From contig NEUU01000027.1 in assembly GCA_002304345.1 (NCBI GenBank), positions 1 to 52,817 on the forward strand: DNA of 52,817 nucleotides, read 5' to 3'. The DNA comes from Verrucomicrobia bacterium Tous-C9LFEB (GTDB lineage: Bacteria > Verrucomicrobiota > Verrucomicrobiia > Methylacidiphilales > UBA1321). Each line of letters opens with the position of its first letter. Position 1 is the first letter of the stretch. Shown here one piece after another: positions 44,321 to 52,488 of this stretch. A program made the translations under genes and the position numbers. Under the pieces are notes generated by a model. The model saw only the letters and a program-made list of their open reading frames with translations, was not told the origin of the DNA and did not search any database.

Positions 44321-45016
44321 ATGTTTACGCCTACCGATCTCTTCGACCCCGCCGGAACCGAACATTGGTCCCTCTTCGCCGACGTCCCATACGCCTGGGA
44401 AGTCCTCCCCAAAATCGCCCCCTATCTCAAGACCCACCTCAAGCCCGGCATCCACGCGCACATCATCGGCCAGCCCTTCATCGGCGAACGCGTCTACGTC
44501 GGCCCCGGCACCCGCATCGATCCCGGCGTCGTCATCATCGGTCCCGCGTGGATCGGCTCCGGCTGTCATCTCCGCCCCGGCGCGTACATCCGCGAAAACG
44601 TGATCATCGGCAACGACTGCGTTGTCGGCAACTCGTGCGAGTTCAAGAACAGCCTTCTCTTCAACAAATCCCAAGTGCCGCACTTCTCCTACGTCGGCGA
44701 TTCCATTCTCGGCGTCGGCTCCCACCTCGGCGCGGGCGTCATCTGCTCGAACCTGAAACTGCAGGGCACCGAAGTCGTCATCTATCACGAAGGCAAAAAA
44801 TATCCCACCGGACTGCGCAAGTTCGGCGCGATCCTCGGTGACCACGCCGAAGTCGGCTGCAACTCCGTGCTCAACCCCGGCAGCATCCTCGGCCGCTCCT
44901 CGCTCATCTACCCCGGCGTCCAATGGCGCGGCATCCTCCCCGCCCAAAGCGTCGCCAAAGGCAACGGCCTCCCCCAGATCGTCAAACGGCAGCGTGACGC
45001 TGCACCCAATAGCTGA
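44321..45016 (+). CDS. Left-handed beta-helix acyltransferase/nucleotidyltransferase-like protein
   Basis: A 231-residue protein with hexapeptide repeats from about residue 45 to 215 (IIGQPFIGERVYVGPGTRIDPGVVIIGPAWIGSG; IRENVIIGNDCVVGNSCEF; ILGDHAEVGCNSVLNPGSILG). It resembles the C-terminal half of GlmU-type sugar-nucleotide enzymes (SYVGDSILGVGSHLGAGVICSNLKLQG). There is no N-terminal pyrophosphorylase domain. It may acetylate a sugar nucleotide or act on a cell-surface precursor. The last eight residues (RQRDAAPNS) come from a repeat with the GCAGCG-TGA-CGCTGC hairpin. The start has no Shine-Dalgarno and follows a palindromic repeat by 16 nt. Confidence 0.85.
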   Translation: MFTPTDLFDPAGTEHWSLFADVPYAWEVLPKIAPYLKTHLKPGIHAHIIGQPFIGERVYVGPGTRIDPGVVIIGPAWIGSGCHLRPGAYIRENVIIGNDCVVGNSCEFKNSLLFNKSQVPHFSYVGDSILGVGSHLGAGVICSNLKLQGTEVVIYHEGKKYPTGLRKFGAILGDHAEVGCNSVLNPGSILGRSSLIYPGVQWRGILPAQSVAKGNGLPQIVKRQRDAAPNS

Positions 45017-45034
45017 CGCGCGATGCGCCCAGAA

Positions 45035-45418
45035 GGGGAAGTCCGCAGATTTCGCAGATTAAAAAGGCAACGGATTTTATCATGAACTCATGAAAAGGAA
45101 GGAAAATAGAAGCAGGGAAATGGGATGCCATCCTGATCAATGAGAATCATCGAAGTAAAACCTGCCTTCCCTTTCTTGAGTTCCTGATTTCCTGATAAAA
45201 TCCGTTGCCTTGGCCTCCCCCTTTGCGCCCTTGGCGAACTCCGCGAGAAACCTTCCCCTTCCCTCCCTAATCCGCCTTTAAAAAATCTGCGTCCATCTGC
45301 GAAATCTGCGGACTTCCCTTTCTTGATTTTCTAAGTTCCCGATAAAATCTTTTGCCTTGGTCTCCCCCCCTTTGCGGCCTTGGCGAGCTTTGCGAGAAAC
45401 CTTCCCCTTCCCTGTCTC
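45035..45418. repeat. GTCCGCAGATTTCGCAGAT palindrome, copy 2 with tandem tail
   Basis: Left end GGGAAGTCCGCAGATTTCGC (45035 on) and its perfect inverse ending near 45319. The right part is partly duplicated: the text with TTTGCGCCC and TTGGCGAAC (9-nt units, 45175-45270) recurs as TTTGCGGCC and TTGGCGAGC at 45320-45418. It ends about 24 nt before the histidine kinase ATG. Confidence 0.85.
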
Positions 45419-45442
45419 CCCGCTCTCTGATAGCGTCCGGTT

Positions 45443-46714
45443 ATGTATTGGTTGGACCTCCTCTATATCGCCATCGCCCTGGGCCTGGCCGCCATCCTCA
45501 GCTGGTATTTCTGGTGGCGTCCCCTCCGGCGTCTGAGCCGGCTGCTCGCGCAACTTGCCTCCGGCGAATCCCCCAAGTCCTGCTTCATCGACAGCCCCAG
45601 TTGGTTCCGCAAAATGGAGCGCGACCTCGAGACCCTCTCCAACCGCATCCGCCAATCCGGGCAGGTCCTCGCCGAGGAAAAATTCAATCTCCACGCCATC
45701 ATGACCAGCATGGTCGAAGGCGTCCTCGTCGTCGACGAACGCCACATCATCCGCCTCGTCAACGACGAGCTCGTGAAACTCTTCGACCTCAAACAAAACC
45801 CCGTCCACCGCACCATTCTCGAAACCCTGCGCGAAGCCGATGTGGAACTCATCGTCCGCGACACGCTCCAGACCGGCCAGCCCGTCGTGCGCGAAGTCAC
45901 CCTCCTCACCCTCAACCGGGAAAAGAAAGCGCTGCAGGTGGAACTCAGCGCCATGCCGATCCACAACGAACACGGCCGCGTGAATGGCGCCGTCGTCGTT
46001 TTCCATGACGTCTCGCAGGTGAAGCAACTCGAAGGCGTCCGCCGCGAATTCGTCGCCAATGTCTCGCACGAACTCCGCACCCCCCTCTCCATTTTCCGCG
46101 GCTACCTCGAGACCCTCATCGACAACCCCGAACTCCCCCCGAGCGAAGTCGCCCGCATCCACGACACCATGCGCCGCCACTCCGACCGGCTCAATGCCCT
46201 CGTCGAGGATCTCCTCCTGCTCACCCGCATGGAGTCGAAAAAATTGCCGATCCAGCCCGTGACGATGAAGCTCGACACCTTCGTGGCGCAGGTCTTGCGC
46301 GATTACAAATCGAAGCTGGAAAACGAACAGGCCGAAGTCACCGCCGACGTCGCTCCCACACTACCGCCCCTCGTGGCCGACCCGCTGCGCCTCGGTCAGG
46401 TCCTCTTCAATCTCCTCGACAACGCCATCGTCTACTCCAAGCCGCCGAAGAAAATCACCATCACCGCCGAGTGTGTGGGCAAGGAAATGATCCTGCGCGT
46501 GCGCGACAACGGCATCGGCATTCCGCCCGGCGATCTGCCCCGCATCTTTGAACGATTCTACCGCGTCGACAAAGCCCGCAGCCGCGAAAAGGGCGGCACC
46601 GGCCTCGGCCTCTCCATCGTCAAGCACATCGCCCAACTCCATGGCGGCAGCGTCACTGCCGAAAGCGAATTCGGCCACTGGACCCAAATCACCGTCCGCC
46701 TCCCGCTCAACTGA
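45443..46714 (+). CDS. Sensor histidine kinase (PhoR-like)
   Basis: A 423-residue protein with one N-terminal membrane helix (about 8-28), a linker, a PAS domain (about 84-190, SMVEGVLVVDERHIIRLVNDELVKLF), the phosphoacceptor His209 in ANVSHELRTPLS, and an ATPase domain with NLLDNAIVYSKPPKK (N box), DNGIGIPPGDLPRIFERFYRVDKARS and GGTGLGLSIVKHI. This resembles PhoR. No response regulator is next to it, so it is an orphan kinase in this window. There is little room for a periplasmic sensor domain, so sensing is likely cytoplasmic through PAS. Confidence 0.93.
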   Translation: MYWLDLLYIAIALGLAAILSWYFWWRPLRRLSRLLAQLASGESPKSCFIDSPSWFRKMERDLETLSNRIRQSGQVLAEEKFNLHAIMTSMVEGVLVVDERHIIRLVNDELVKLFDLKQNPVHRTILETLREADVELIVRDTLQTGQPVVREVTLLTLNREKKALQVELSAMPIHNEHGRVNGAVVVFHDVSQVKQLEGVRREFVANVSHELRTPLSIFRGYLETLIDNPELPPSEVARIHDTMRRHSDRLNALVEDLLLLTRMESKKLPIQPVTMKLDTFVAQVLRDYKSKLENEQAEVTADVAPTLPPLVADPLRLGQVLFNLLDNAIVYSKPPKKITITAECVGKEMILRVRDNGIGIPPGDLPRIFERFYRVDKARSREKGGTGLGLSIVKHIAQLHGGSVTAESEFGHWTQITVRLPLN

Positions 46715-46761
46715 CCCCGCGTTTCGCGGGACAATCTTGCGGACTTCCCTTTCCCCTCCCC

Positions 46762-47223
46762 CTAAACGCCTTTCCACTGCATGCCCTCTTCGATCGAAGC
46801 GGCCAGAGACTTCGGCCCCTTCCCGCCAAAGGCGTTATCGATCGCCTCCAGTCGCCGGATCAACTCCACCACATCGCGACGCGCATAGGGTCCGCCCGCC
46901 GCTTCGCAAAAATGAGTCCGGCATCCGAACGGACGATCCGCATAAATCGCGCATTTGCCCTTGCCCAAATCGCCGATCAGCATCGGACAGCCTCCGTCCG
47001 CGCGCGGCTTGATTTCCTTCCGGCCCGAAGCCCGCCACGCCTTCGCCGCCAGCACTCCCTCGCCCGCCGTCAACTGCGGCGTCAATCCCGTCCGCGTAAA
47101 ATAGCAACACTCCGTCCGCCGGATGCAGTCCCGCTCAATCGGCACCTGCTCCAGCATCGCATAAATCTCCCGCACCTCTCTCAGGAGGGCTTCCACGTCG
47201 GACTTCTTGCGATAGGGCATCAT
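46762..47223 (-). CDS. YkgJ-type cysteine-cluster protein
   Basis: A 153-residue cytoplasmic protein of the zinc/iron-chelating YkgJ family. The Cys clusters are RTECCYF, GGCPML, GKCAIYADRPFGCRTHFCE, similar to the family's metal site. The role is unknown; the fold is thought to bind a metal or an Fe-S centre. It is divergent from dus, with a TAGCTCACC box upstream. The start is at an ATG-ATG pair (47221/47223). Confidence 0.88.
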   Translation of the reverse strand: MMPYRKKSDVEALLREVREIYAMLEQVPIERDCIRRTECCYFTRTGLTPQLTAGEGVLAAKAWRASGRKEIKPRADGGCPMLIGDLGKGKCAIYADRPFGCRTHFCEAAGGPYARRDVVELIRRLEAIDNAFGGKGPKSLAASIEEGMQWKGV

Positions 47224-47262
47224 AAGTTGCCAACTCTACCCGATTCCCCCGCGCTTGAGAAT

Positions 47263-47306
47263 GCGATTTCTCGCGCACGTAGCTCACCTAACAAACCTAA
47301 GACTAC
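47263..47306. repeat. TAGCTCACC box, copy 3
   Basis: 9-nt units TAGCTCACC, TAACAAACC and TAAGACTAC begin near 47280. The same units precede the yebC-like and kinase-MurQ genes. Here the box lies about 50-80 bp upstream of the YkgJ-type start and about 230 bp from dus. Confidence 0.75.
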
Positions 47307-47397
47307 CGCTGCGGGCCTTTTCTGGGGTAGAGTACCCGGAAATGAAGCCCCTCGCGCTCACCCGGCATAATGCCCCGGAATCGGGACCAAGGGAGAA

Positions 47398-47423
47398 CTG
47401 GAGACGTTGGGAGCGGTTCGGAG
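47398..47423 (+). repeat. 26-bp block shared with 5200-5225
   Basis: CTGGAGACGTTGGGAGCGGT and the following TCGGAG match the minus strand of 5200-5225 at 25 of 26 positions. It lies between the YkgJ-type gene and dus. Confidence 0.7.
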
Positions 47424-47482
47424 CTGTGCTTTATTTATTTGGAGGCCACCCGCCAAAACGGTAATCTCCACCTTCGCCTTTT

Positions 47483-47512
47483 GAAATTTGAAATCTCCGA
47501 TCTGAAATTCCC
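47483..47512 (+). repeat. Seven-nt phased leader in front of dus
   Basis: Units GAAATTT, GAAATCT, CCGATCT, GAAATTC run up to 3 nt before the dus ATG and occupy the place of the ribosome site. The same text (AAATCTCAAATCT) occurs at 11543 and 52586. Confidence 0.65.
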
Positions 47513-48508
47513 ATGTCCCTCCTCACCCGCCACCTGCCCACCAACCGGCCCGCGCTCGTGCTCGCGCCGATGCAGGACATCACCGATCTCCCGTTCTGGC
47601 GCGTGATCCATCATTACGGCGACCCGGACCTGTACTACACCGAGTACTTCCGCGTGCATGTCGATTCCCGCCCCGAGCGCCACATCCTGCGCTCCATCGA
47701 TGAAAATCCCTCGGGCCAGCCCGTCATCGCGCAGATGATCGGACAGGACATCCCCGCCCTCGTACGCACCGCCATCGCGTTGCAAAAACACAACGTCGTC
47801 GGCATCGATCTCAACCTCGGTTGCCCCGCGCCGATCGTCTGCCGCAAGAACGCGGGCGGCGGTCTGTTGCGGCACCCCGAGCAGATCGACGCCATTCTCG
47901 CCGCGCTGCGTCCCGTCATATCGATAGCGTTCACCGTGAAAACCCGCATCGGTTACGACTCCCCCGACGAGTTCGACCGCCTGCTCGAAATCTTCACCCG
48001 TCACCCGATCGACGCCCTCACCGTCCACGGCCGCACCGTGCGCGAGATGTACAAACCCGTGCTCCACTACGACCGCATCAAGCAAGCCGTCGCCGCCATG
48101 CCGTGCCCCGTCTTCGCCAACGGCAACGTCCTCGACATCCCGCAAGCGGAGCACTCCCTCGCCGTCACCGGCGCGGCGGGACTCATGCTCGGGCGCGGTG
48201 TCATCCGCAATCCGTGGCTCTTCCGCCAATTGCGCGCGCATCACGCGGGCGAACCCGTTCCACATCCCACGCGCCGCGAACTCCGCGAGTACATCGACCG
48301 CCTCTACCGCGAGACCTGGCTGCCGGAATATCAGGATCACGACCACGTCGCGAAGATGAAGAAGTACCTCAACTACGTCGGACTCGGCCTCGACGCCGAC
48401 GACGCCTTCCTGCGCGACATGCGACTCGCCCGCCTGCCCGAAGACTTCTTTGCGGTGTGCGATAAGCATTTGCTCCGCGATGACGTGGCATTCGCGCCTA
48501 ATATCTAA
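47513..48508 (+). CDS. dus: tRNA-dihydrouridine synthase
   Basis: FMN- and NADPH-dependent enzyme that reduces uridines in tRNA. The 331-residue product has LVLAPMQDITDLPFWRVI (15-32), the catalytic Cys104 in LNLGCPAPIVCRKNAGGGLL, VKTRIGYDSP, LTVHGRTVREMY, and GVMLGRG-like GLMLGRGVIRNPWLF. Subtype (DusA, B or C) is not clear. The leader is a 7-nt phased repeat, and the final codons with the stop (ATC-TAA) lie in the next element. Confidence 0.94.
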   Translation: MSLLTRHLPTNRPALVLAPMQDITDLPFWRVIHHYGDPDLYYTEYFRVHVDSRPERHILRSIDENPSGQPVIAQMIGQDIPALVRTAIALQKHNVVGIDLNLGCPAPIVCRKNAGGGLLRHPEQIDAILAALRPVISIAFTVKTRIGYDSPDEFDRLLEIFTRHPIDALTVHGRTVREMYKPVLHYDRIKQAVAAMPCPVFANGNVLDIPQAEHSLAVTGAAGLMLGRGVIRNPWLFRQLRAHHAGEPVPHPTRRELREYIDRLYRETWLPEYQDHDHVAKMKKYLNYVGLGLDADDAFLRDMRLARLPEDFFAVCDKHLLRDDVAFAPNI

Positions 48509-48632
48509 ATCCTAATTTCTAAACTCTAAACAAATTCCAATCTCAAAACTCAAATGTCCGAAATCGGATGCGCTGTTTTGAATTTAGGATTTGGTTCCTT
48601 GTTTAGGATTTAGAAATTAGGGTTTAGAGTTT
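48503..48632. repeat. CTAAATC/TTTAGGA heptad inverted element
   Basis: The left arm has 7-nt units CTAAATC, CTAATTT, CTAAACT, CTAAACA. The right arm has the complementary-style units TTTAGGA, TTTAGAA, ATTAGGG, TTTAGAG. The arms face each other across about 60 bp of unrelated text. It spans the gap after dus. Confidence 0.8.
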
Positions 48633-48676
48633 CCACCCTCCCCACTTGGCATCATCTATGCTTCTAACCCCTATTA

Positions 48677-49381
48677 GTGGTACAAGCGAACTGTAGAGCA
48701 CGGTTTACAGCTGATGACTTCGCCTTCGTGGTGAAAACCCTGGCAAAGTCACCGGGCGATTCCGTCGGTCTCGTCCAACTCCTCAGCGACGAAGCCGAAC
48801 GCGATGCCATCCTCGATCATGAAATGCTCTACCGCTCCGTCCTCGATCACGTCGGTTGCCTCCAGCTTTCCCCCGCCTTCTACTTCTACATCCTCACCCG
48901 CCGCGTCCTCCTCAAGGCCGGTCTCGACCAACGCGCCCTCACCGACTACGTCGCCGCCGTCCTCGCCGCCTTCTCCCATACGAACCAGCTCACCTATCAC
49001 AGCACCAACAACAAAGAGACCAACGCCCGCTCCTTCGGCTACGTCACCGACCTCCTCGAAATCCTCGCCAAAGCGCCCCCGCAGCAAGCCTTTCTCCTGC
49101 GCTCGCATCTCGGCGACTACACCCTTTTCCTCAGCGGCATCTTTGCCGAACGCGTTCACGCGCATGCGGAACGGCGCGGCGCTCCCGGCATCGACTTCTA
49201 CGAGACCATCGGCAAATCCTCCTACCGCAGCGCGGCCAGCCATCTGCCCTCGAAAGAGTCCGGACTCCAATCCACCCTCGAACAACTTTCCGCCGAATTC
49301 CATGTCGTCCGCCTCGCGCTGAACCAGCTCGCGGAAAACCTCATGCACTTCGAAGCGCCCCCGCGCCTCCTCTCAGCCTAA
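48677..49381 (+). CDS. Hypothetical protein, mostly helical
   Basis: A 234-residue protein starting at GTG 48677. It looks helical and soluble, with no signal peptide or membrane segment. I recognise no family. The most distinctive segment is LSPAFYFYILTRRVLLKAGLDQRALTDYVAAVLAAFSH (about 62-99). No metal or nucleotide motif is evident. It stands 44 bp after a heptad repeat and 20 bp before a tiny ORF. A conserved Verrucomicrobiota-specific protein is possible. Confidence 0.7.
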   Translation: MVQANCRARFTADDFAFVVKTLAKSPGDSVGLVQLLSDEAERDAILDHEMLYRSVLDHVGCLQLSPAFYFYILTRRVLLKAGLDQRALTDYVAAVLAAFSHTNQLTYHSTNNKETNARSFGYVTDLLEILAKAPPQQAFLLRSHLGDYTLFLSGIFAERVHAHAERRGAPGIDFYETIGKSSYRSAASHLPSKESGLQSTLEQLSAEFHVVRLALNQLAENLMHFEAPPRLLSA

Positions 49382-49401
49382 ACCTCCACCCGTCCGTTCC
49401 T

Positions 49402-49569
49402 ATGAGCTCCTCTCCCCGTCTCGCCACCTCTCTCCGCCGCGTCAGCAGTCACCCCTCGCCCCACTCCCAACGCCCGCCTTATCCCGAAATCTGGCGTCGC
49501 GCCCCCGGCACCGTCGCCGTGCGCGTCGTCAGCCAACTCCTCGCCGCCACCCGGTCCAATCCACGCTGA
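49402..49569 (+). CDS. Very small Arg/Ser-rich ORF
   Basis: A 55-residue frame starting 20 bp after the previous gene (MSSSPRLATSLRRVSSHPSP). It is rich in Arg, Ser and Pro, has no recognisable motif, and its leader lacks a Shine-Dalgarno. It could be a small real protein or chance coding in GC-rich DNA; its spacing fits an operon position. Low confidence. Confidence 0.3.
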   Translation: MSSSPRLATSLRRVSSHPSPHSQRPPYPEIWRRAPGTVAVRVVSQLLAATRSNPR

Positions 49570-49589
49570 AAGACAGGGGAATTTTTTCG

Positions 49590-49709
49590 ATCAGGAACTC
49601 AGGAAAGCAGGAATCTCTTTCAGAACCTTCGTCCGATTTTCTTGATTTCCTGAGTTCCTGATAAAAAAAAGCCTTTCTCTCCCATTTCGTAAATCCCGTT
49701 CATTTCGTC
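49590..49709. repeat. GACGAAATT palindrome, copy 4 (left arm lost)
   Basis: The inner pair (TCAGGAACTCAGGAAAG and TTTCCTGAGTTCCTGAT) and the right arm (49681-49709, CCCATTTCGTAAATCCCGTT) are kept, but the left outer arm is missing. The right arm ends 19 nt before the next ATG. Confidence 0.88.
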
Positions 49710-49728
49710 AAAAACTCCCCCCGTCTTT

Positions 49729-50391
49729 ATGACCCTCCTCGCCCAGATCCAAACGTTGCTGGAGCGAACCTACGACTCCATCGGGGTCGACCTCGAAGCG
49801 TGCGTGGTGGGGTGTGGCCGCTGTGCCGATTTGACCAAACTGGCCGGGGAATCAGCGGAAAAACTTTCCCCTGATGGGAGAACTTTTCTCCGCTTGATGG
49901 GCGATCAACTCTATCTTGCGCTCTTTTTTTCCCCTCCCGTCATCGCCGAACTGGAAAAAAATGACCCTCGCGAATCGCTCAACGAGCGCAACATCGCACC
50001 CCTCATCACTTTTGTGGAGGAAATTGCCCATGGCGTCCAAGCCGCCCTGCTTTTCACCGCGGGTGAACGCGAGATCCGCAGCGAATCCTTTCTCCGCAAT
50101 CTCGAATGTCAGGCCAAGGTCGACGTCTACCTCGTCCTCTCCAAATTCGCCCATCTCCTCTGCGGCTCCCCCATTCCCAAGCGCGTCCGCACGTGGCTCG
50201 CGCAACAAGTCTTCGACGAAAGCTACCGCCACTTCGACTCCCCCCAACTCCGCGACCGCTACCGCATCTCCCAGCAAGTCGCCCACCGCTTCATCACCCG
50301 ACTCCAGCGCGTCCCCTTCGCCAAACGTCAAGCCGAACTCCGCAAATTCCGCGCCCTTTCATGGGCCGAGAAAATGCAGTCCGCAGATTGA
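49729..50391 (+). CDS. Hypothetical helical protein
   Basis: A 220-residue soluble protein with no recognised family. Features: LLERTYDSIGVDLEACVVGCGRC near the start, with Cys residues 25, 29 and 32 that could bind a metal but do not match a known motif; LDFDESYRHF-like helices; and a basic C-terminal region (RFITRLQRVPFAKRQAELRKFRALSW). The final codons (QSAD) and stop fall in a GTCCGCAGATTGACACC repeat. It follows a palindromic repeat by 19 nt without a Shine-Dalgarno. Confidence 0.65.
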   Translation: MTLLAQIQTLLERTYDSIGVDLEACVVGCGRCADLTKLAGESAEKLSPDGRTFLRLMGDQLYLALFFSPPVIAELEKNDPRESLNERNIAPLITFVEEIAHGVQAALLFTAGEREIRSESFLRNLECQAKVDVYLVLSKFAHLLCGSPIPKRVRTWLAQQVFDESYRHFDSPQLRDRYRISQQVAHRFITRLQRVPFAKRQAELRKFRALSWAEKMQSAD

Positions 50392-50574
50392 CACCGATGG
50401 GGATACTCTCTCGGGTTTTAACACCCACCCCCTCGCCCGATTTCTCAACTTCGCTGCGCTTCGTTCGAAATGACGACATAGCCTCGCACTCTTTTCAGTC
50501 ATCCCGAGCGAAGTCGAGGGATCGGGCAAAGGGGCCGTCCATAATCAGATGGCTCCAAATTATGAATTACACTT
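50392..50574. repeat. Element F (CTCGACT-family arms) and repeat debris
   Basis: The gap between two genes holds a diverged inverted pair: CTCGCCCGATTTCTCAACTT near 50431 and the arm TCATCCCGAGCGAAGTCGAG at 50499-50518. It resembles copies D and E without their outer arms. The first bases carry a GTCCGCAGA word that supplies the stop of the preceding gene. Confidence 0.75.
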
Positions 50575-52449
50575 TTACTTTCCCTGCCTCTTCACAATCT
50601 CCCGCACGCTCCAGCCGTACGCCTTGAGCAAATGCTCGGCTTCCACTTCGCTCACGCCGCAGATGGTTTCGACGAGTCGCCGCGCGCGCAATTTCAACTT
50701 CGCGTTGCTCGCCTGCACATCGATCATCAGATTGTCATGCACGCGACCGAGCTGGATCATCGCCGTGGTGCTGAGAATATTCAGCACGAGCTTCGTCGCG
50801 GTACCCGCTTTCAGCCGCGTGGAACCCGTGACCAATTCCGGTCCCGTGGGCAAATCAATCGCGACGTCCAGATAAGTCGCCTTGCGCCGGTTCGGATTGC
50901 ACGAGAGCAGCACCGTTTTGATCCCGCGCTTCTTCGCTTCCTGCAACGCGCCATGCACGAACGGCGTCTGGCCGCTCGCCGCGATACCGCAGATCACATC
51001 GCCGCGCCGCGCGCCGCGCTGAATAATCGCCTGCGCTCCGGCCACCGCGTCGTCCTCCGCGCCTTCCTGACTTTTGAACACCGCCGCTTGTCCGCCCGCC
51101 ATGATCGCCTGAATCTGCTCCGGCGGCGCATTGAAGGTCGGCGGCATCTCACTCGCGTCGACCACGCCGAGCCGTCCGCTCGTACCCGCGCCGACATAGA
51201 ACAACCGACCTCCTTTTTTCAGCGACTGCGCAATCAACGTCGCGGCCTTCGCGATGTTCTTGTGCTCATGCTTGAGCGCGCGCTGCACAGTGCTTTCCTC
51301 CGCAATAAAGAGATCCACGATTCCCTGCACAGATCGCTTCTGCAATCCGCGCGAACGCGGGTTGCGCTGCTCCGTCGTGGACCGCGCCACCGATTCCGCC
51401 GTGGGCGCGAACTTCGCTTCCGGCGATTCGGGCGCAAAGCGTTTCTCCACCGTCTCATGAATCGCCGTCACTCCGACCAATGCCGCGGCGGCGGCAGCTC
51501 CATCGGCCTTCACCACCATCACGTGGCTGCCGGGCAACGCCTGCTGCACGAACTCGGAAATCATCTTCGCATAGGCGGGAGATTTCACGACGAGCCCACC
51601 GAACAATCCGACCTGCGGCTTGGGCCAACCCAATCTTTTCGCCAGACAGAAAACCCGCAGGGCGAGCGCGTGCGCGCCTTCCTGCAACACCATCTTCGCC
51701 AGCTTATCGCCTTTTTGCGCGGCCTCGAAAACGAGCGGAGCCAGCGCCGCCACTTCCGTCTTGCCCGGTCGCTGCAACACCCATCCGACCAAGTCCTCCA
51801 GCGTGTTCTGTGCGGCCACGCGCAGAAACGATTGCCCGAGTGGCGTCACTTCCTGCGTGGCATCATAATAGGTGTAGACCGCTTCCAATCCGCGCCGCGC
51901 GAGATCGTATCCGCTGCCGTGATCGGAAAAGAGATGTCCCCAACCGCCCGCCTTGCTCATCTTGCCGCTTTGCTGCGCGACCACGTTGCTGCCCGTTCCG
52001 GCAATCACCACAATGCCATCCTCCGCGCCATGCGCGGCGACCAGCGCGGAACGCGTGTCCTCCGCAATGACGAGCTTCGCCTCGGGCCAGCTCTTCGCCA
52101 AGGCCTTGCGCATGCGCTCCTTTTCCTTCGGACGTTGCACACCCGCGAAGGTCGCGCCAATGGCGGTCACCGCTTGCGTACGTCCCACCTTGTCATGAAT
52201 TGAATTCACCAGCTTCGCCAACGCCGCATCGCTCAGCAGCAGCACATTGGCCGGACCCGCCTCGCCGCGACGCACTTCGCGACCGGCGGAATCGAGCAAC
52301 ACCCACGTCGTGCGGGTGCCGCCGCCCTCAATGCCGAGGGTGAAAGTGGAATCGGTGGAAATGGTGGAACGAATCTTGGCTTTGGTTTTCACGGTCTTGA
52401 AGGCGTCAAAAAGAGTTTGGCAATTTTGGCGTCCTCCATCCACTATCAC
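50575..52449 (-). CDS. murQ: MurK-like sugar kinase fused to MurNAc-6-phosphate etherase (MurQ)
   Basis: A 624-residue two-domain protein. Residues 37-330 are a BadF/BcrA-type kinase (LGIEGGGTRTTWVLLDSAG; GIVVIAGTGSNVVAQQ; GGWGHLFSDHGSGYDLAR). Residues 355-624 are MurQ (TEQRNPRSRGL, GAGTSGRLGVVDASEMPPTF, ICGIAASGQTPFVHGALQEAKKRG, TKLVLNILSTTAMIQLGRV), an SIS-fold etherase whose acidic residue in DASE is catalytic. Together they could phosphorylate MurNAc and cleave its lactyl ether to give GlcNAc 6-phosphate in cell-wall recycling. The start is uncertain: GTG 52449 is used; GTG 52392 is also possible and neither has a good ribosome site. Confidence 0.9.
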   Translation of the reverse strand: MIVDGGRQNCQTLFDAFKTVKTKAKIRSTISTDSTFTLGIEGGGTRTTWVLLDSAGREVRRGEAGPANVLLLSDAALAKLVNSIHDKVGRTQAVTAIGATFAGVQRPKEKERMRKALAKSWPEAKLVIAEDTRSALVAAHGAEDGIVVIAGTGSNVVAQQSGKMSKAGGWGHLFSDHGSGYDLARRGLEAVYTYYDATQEVTPLGQSFLRVAAQNTLEDLVGWVLQRPGKTEVAALAPLVFEAAQKGDKLAKMVLQEGAHALALRVFCLAKRLGWPKPQVGLFGGLVVKSPAYAKMISEFVQQALPGSHVMVVKADGAAAAAALVGVTAIHETVEKRFAPESPEAKFAPTAESVARSTTEQRNPRSRGLQKRSVQGIVDLFIAEESTVQRALKHEHKNIAKAATLIAQSLKKGGRLFYVGAGTSGRLGVVDASEMPPTFNAPPEQIQAIMAGGQAAVFKSQEGAEDDAVAGAQAIIQRGARRGDVICGIAASGQTPFVHGALQEAKKRGIKTVLLSCNPNRRKATYLDVAIDLPTGPELVTGSTRLKAGTATKLVLNILSTTAMIQLGRVHDNLMIDVQASNAKLKLRARRLVETICGVSEVEAEHLLKAYGWSVREIVKRQGK

Positions 52450-52488
52450 CGAAGGACGCTTTTGGAAAGCCCACTCGCCTCATTCCGC

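Noticed and set aside
47255..47464. Small open frame between the YkgJ-type gene and dus
   Set aside because: It crosses the TAGCTCACC box and the shared 26-bp block and has no ribosome site or motif.
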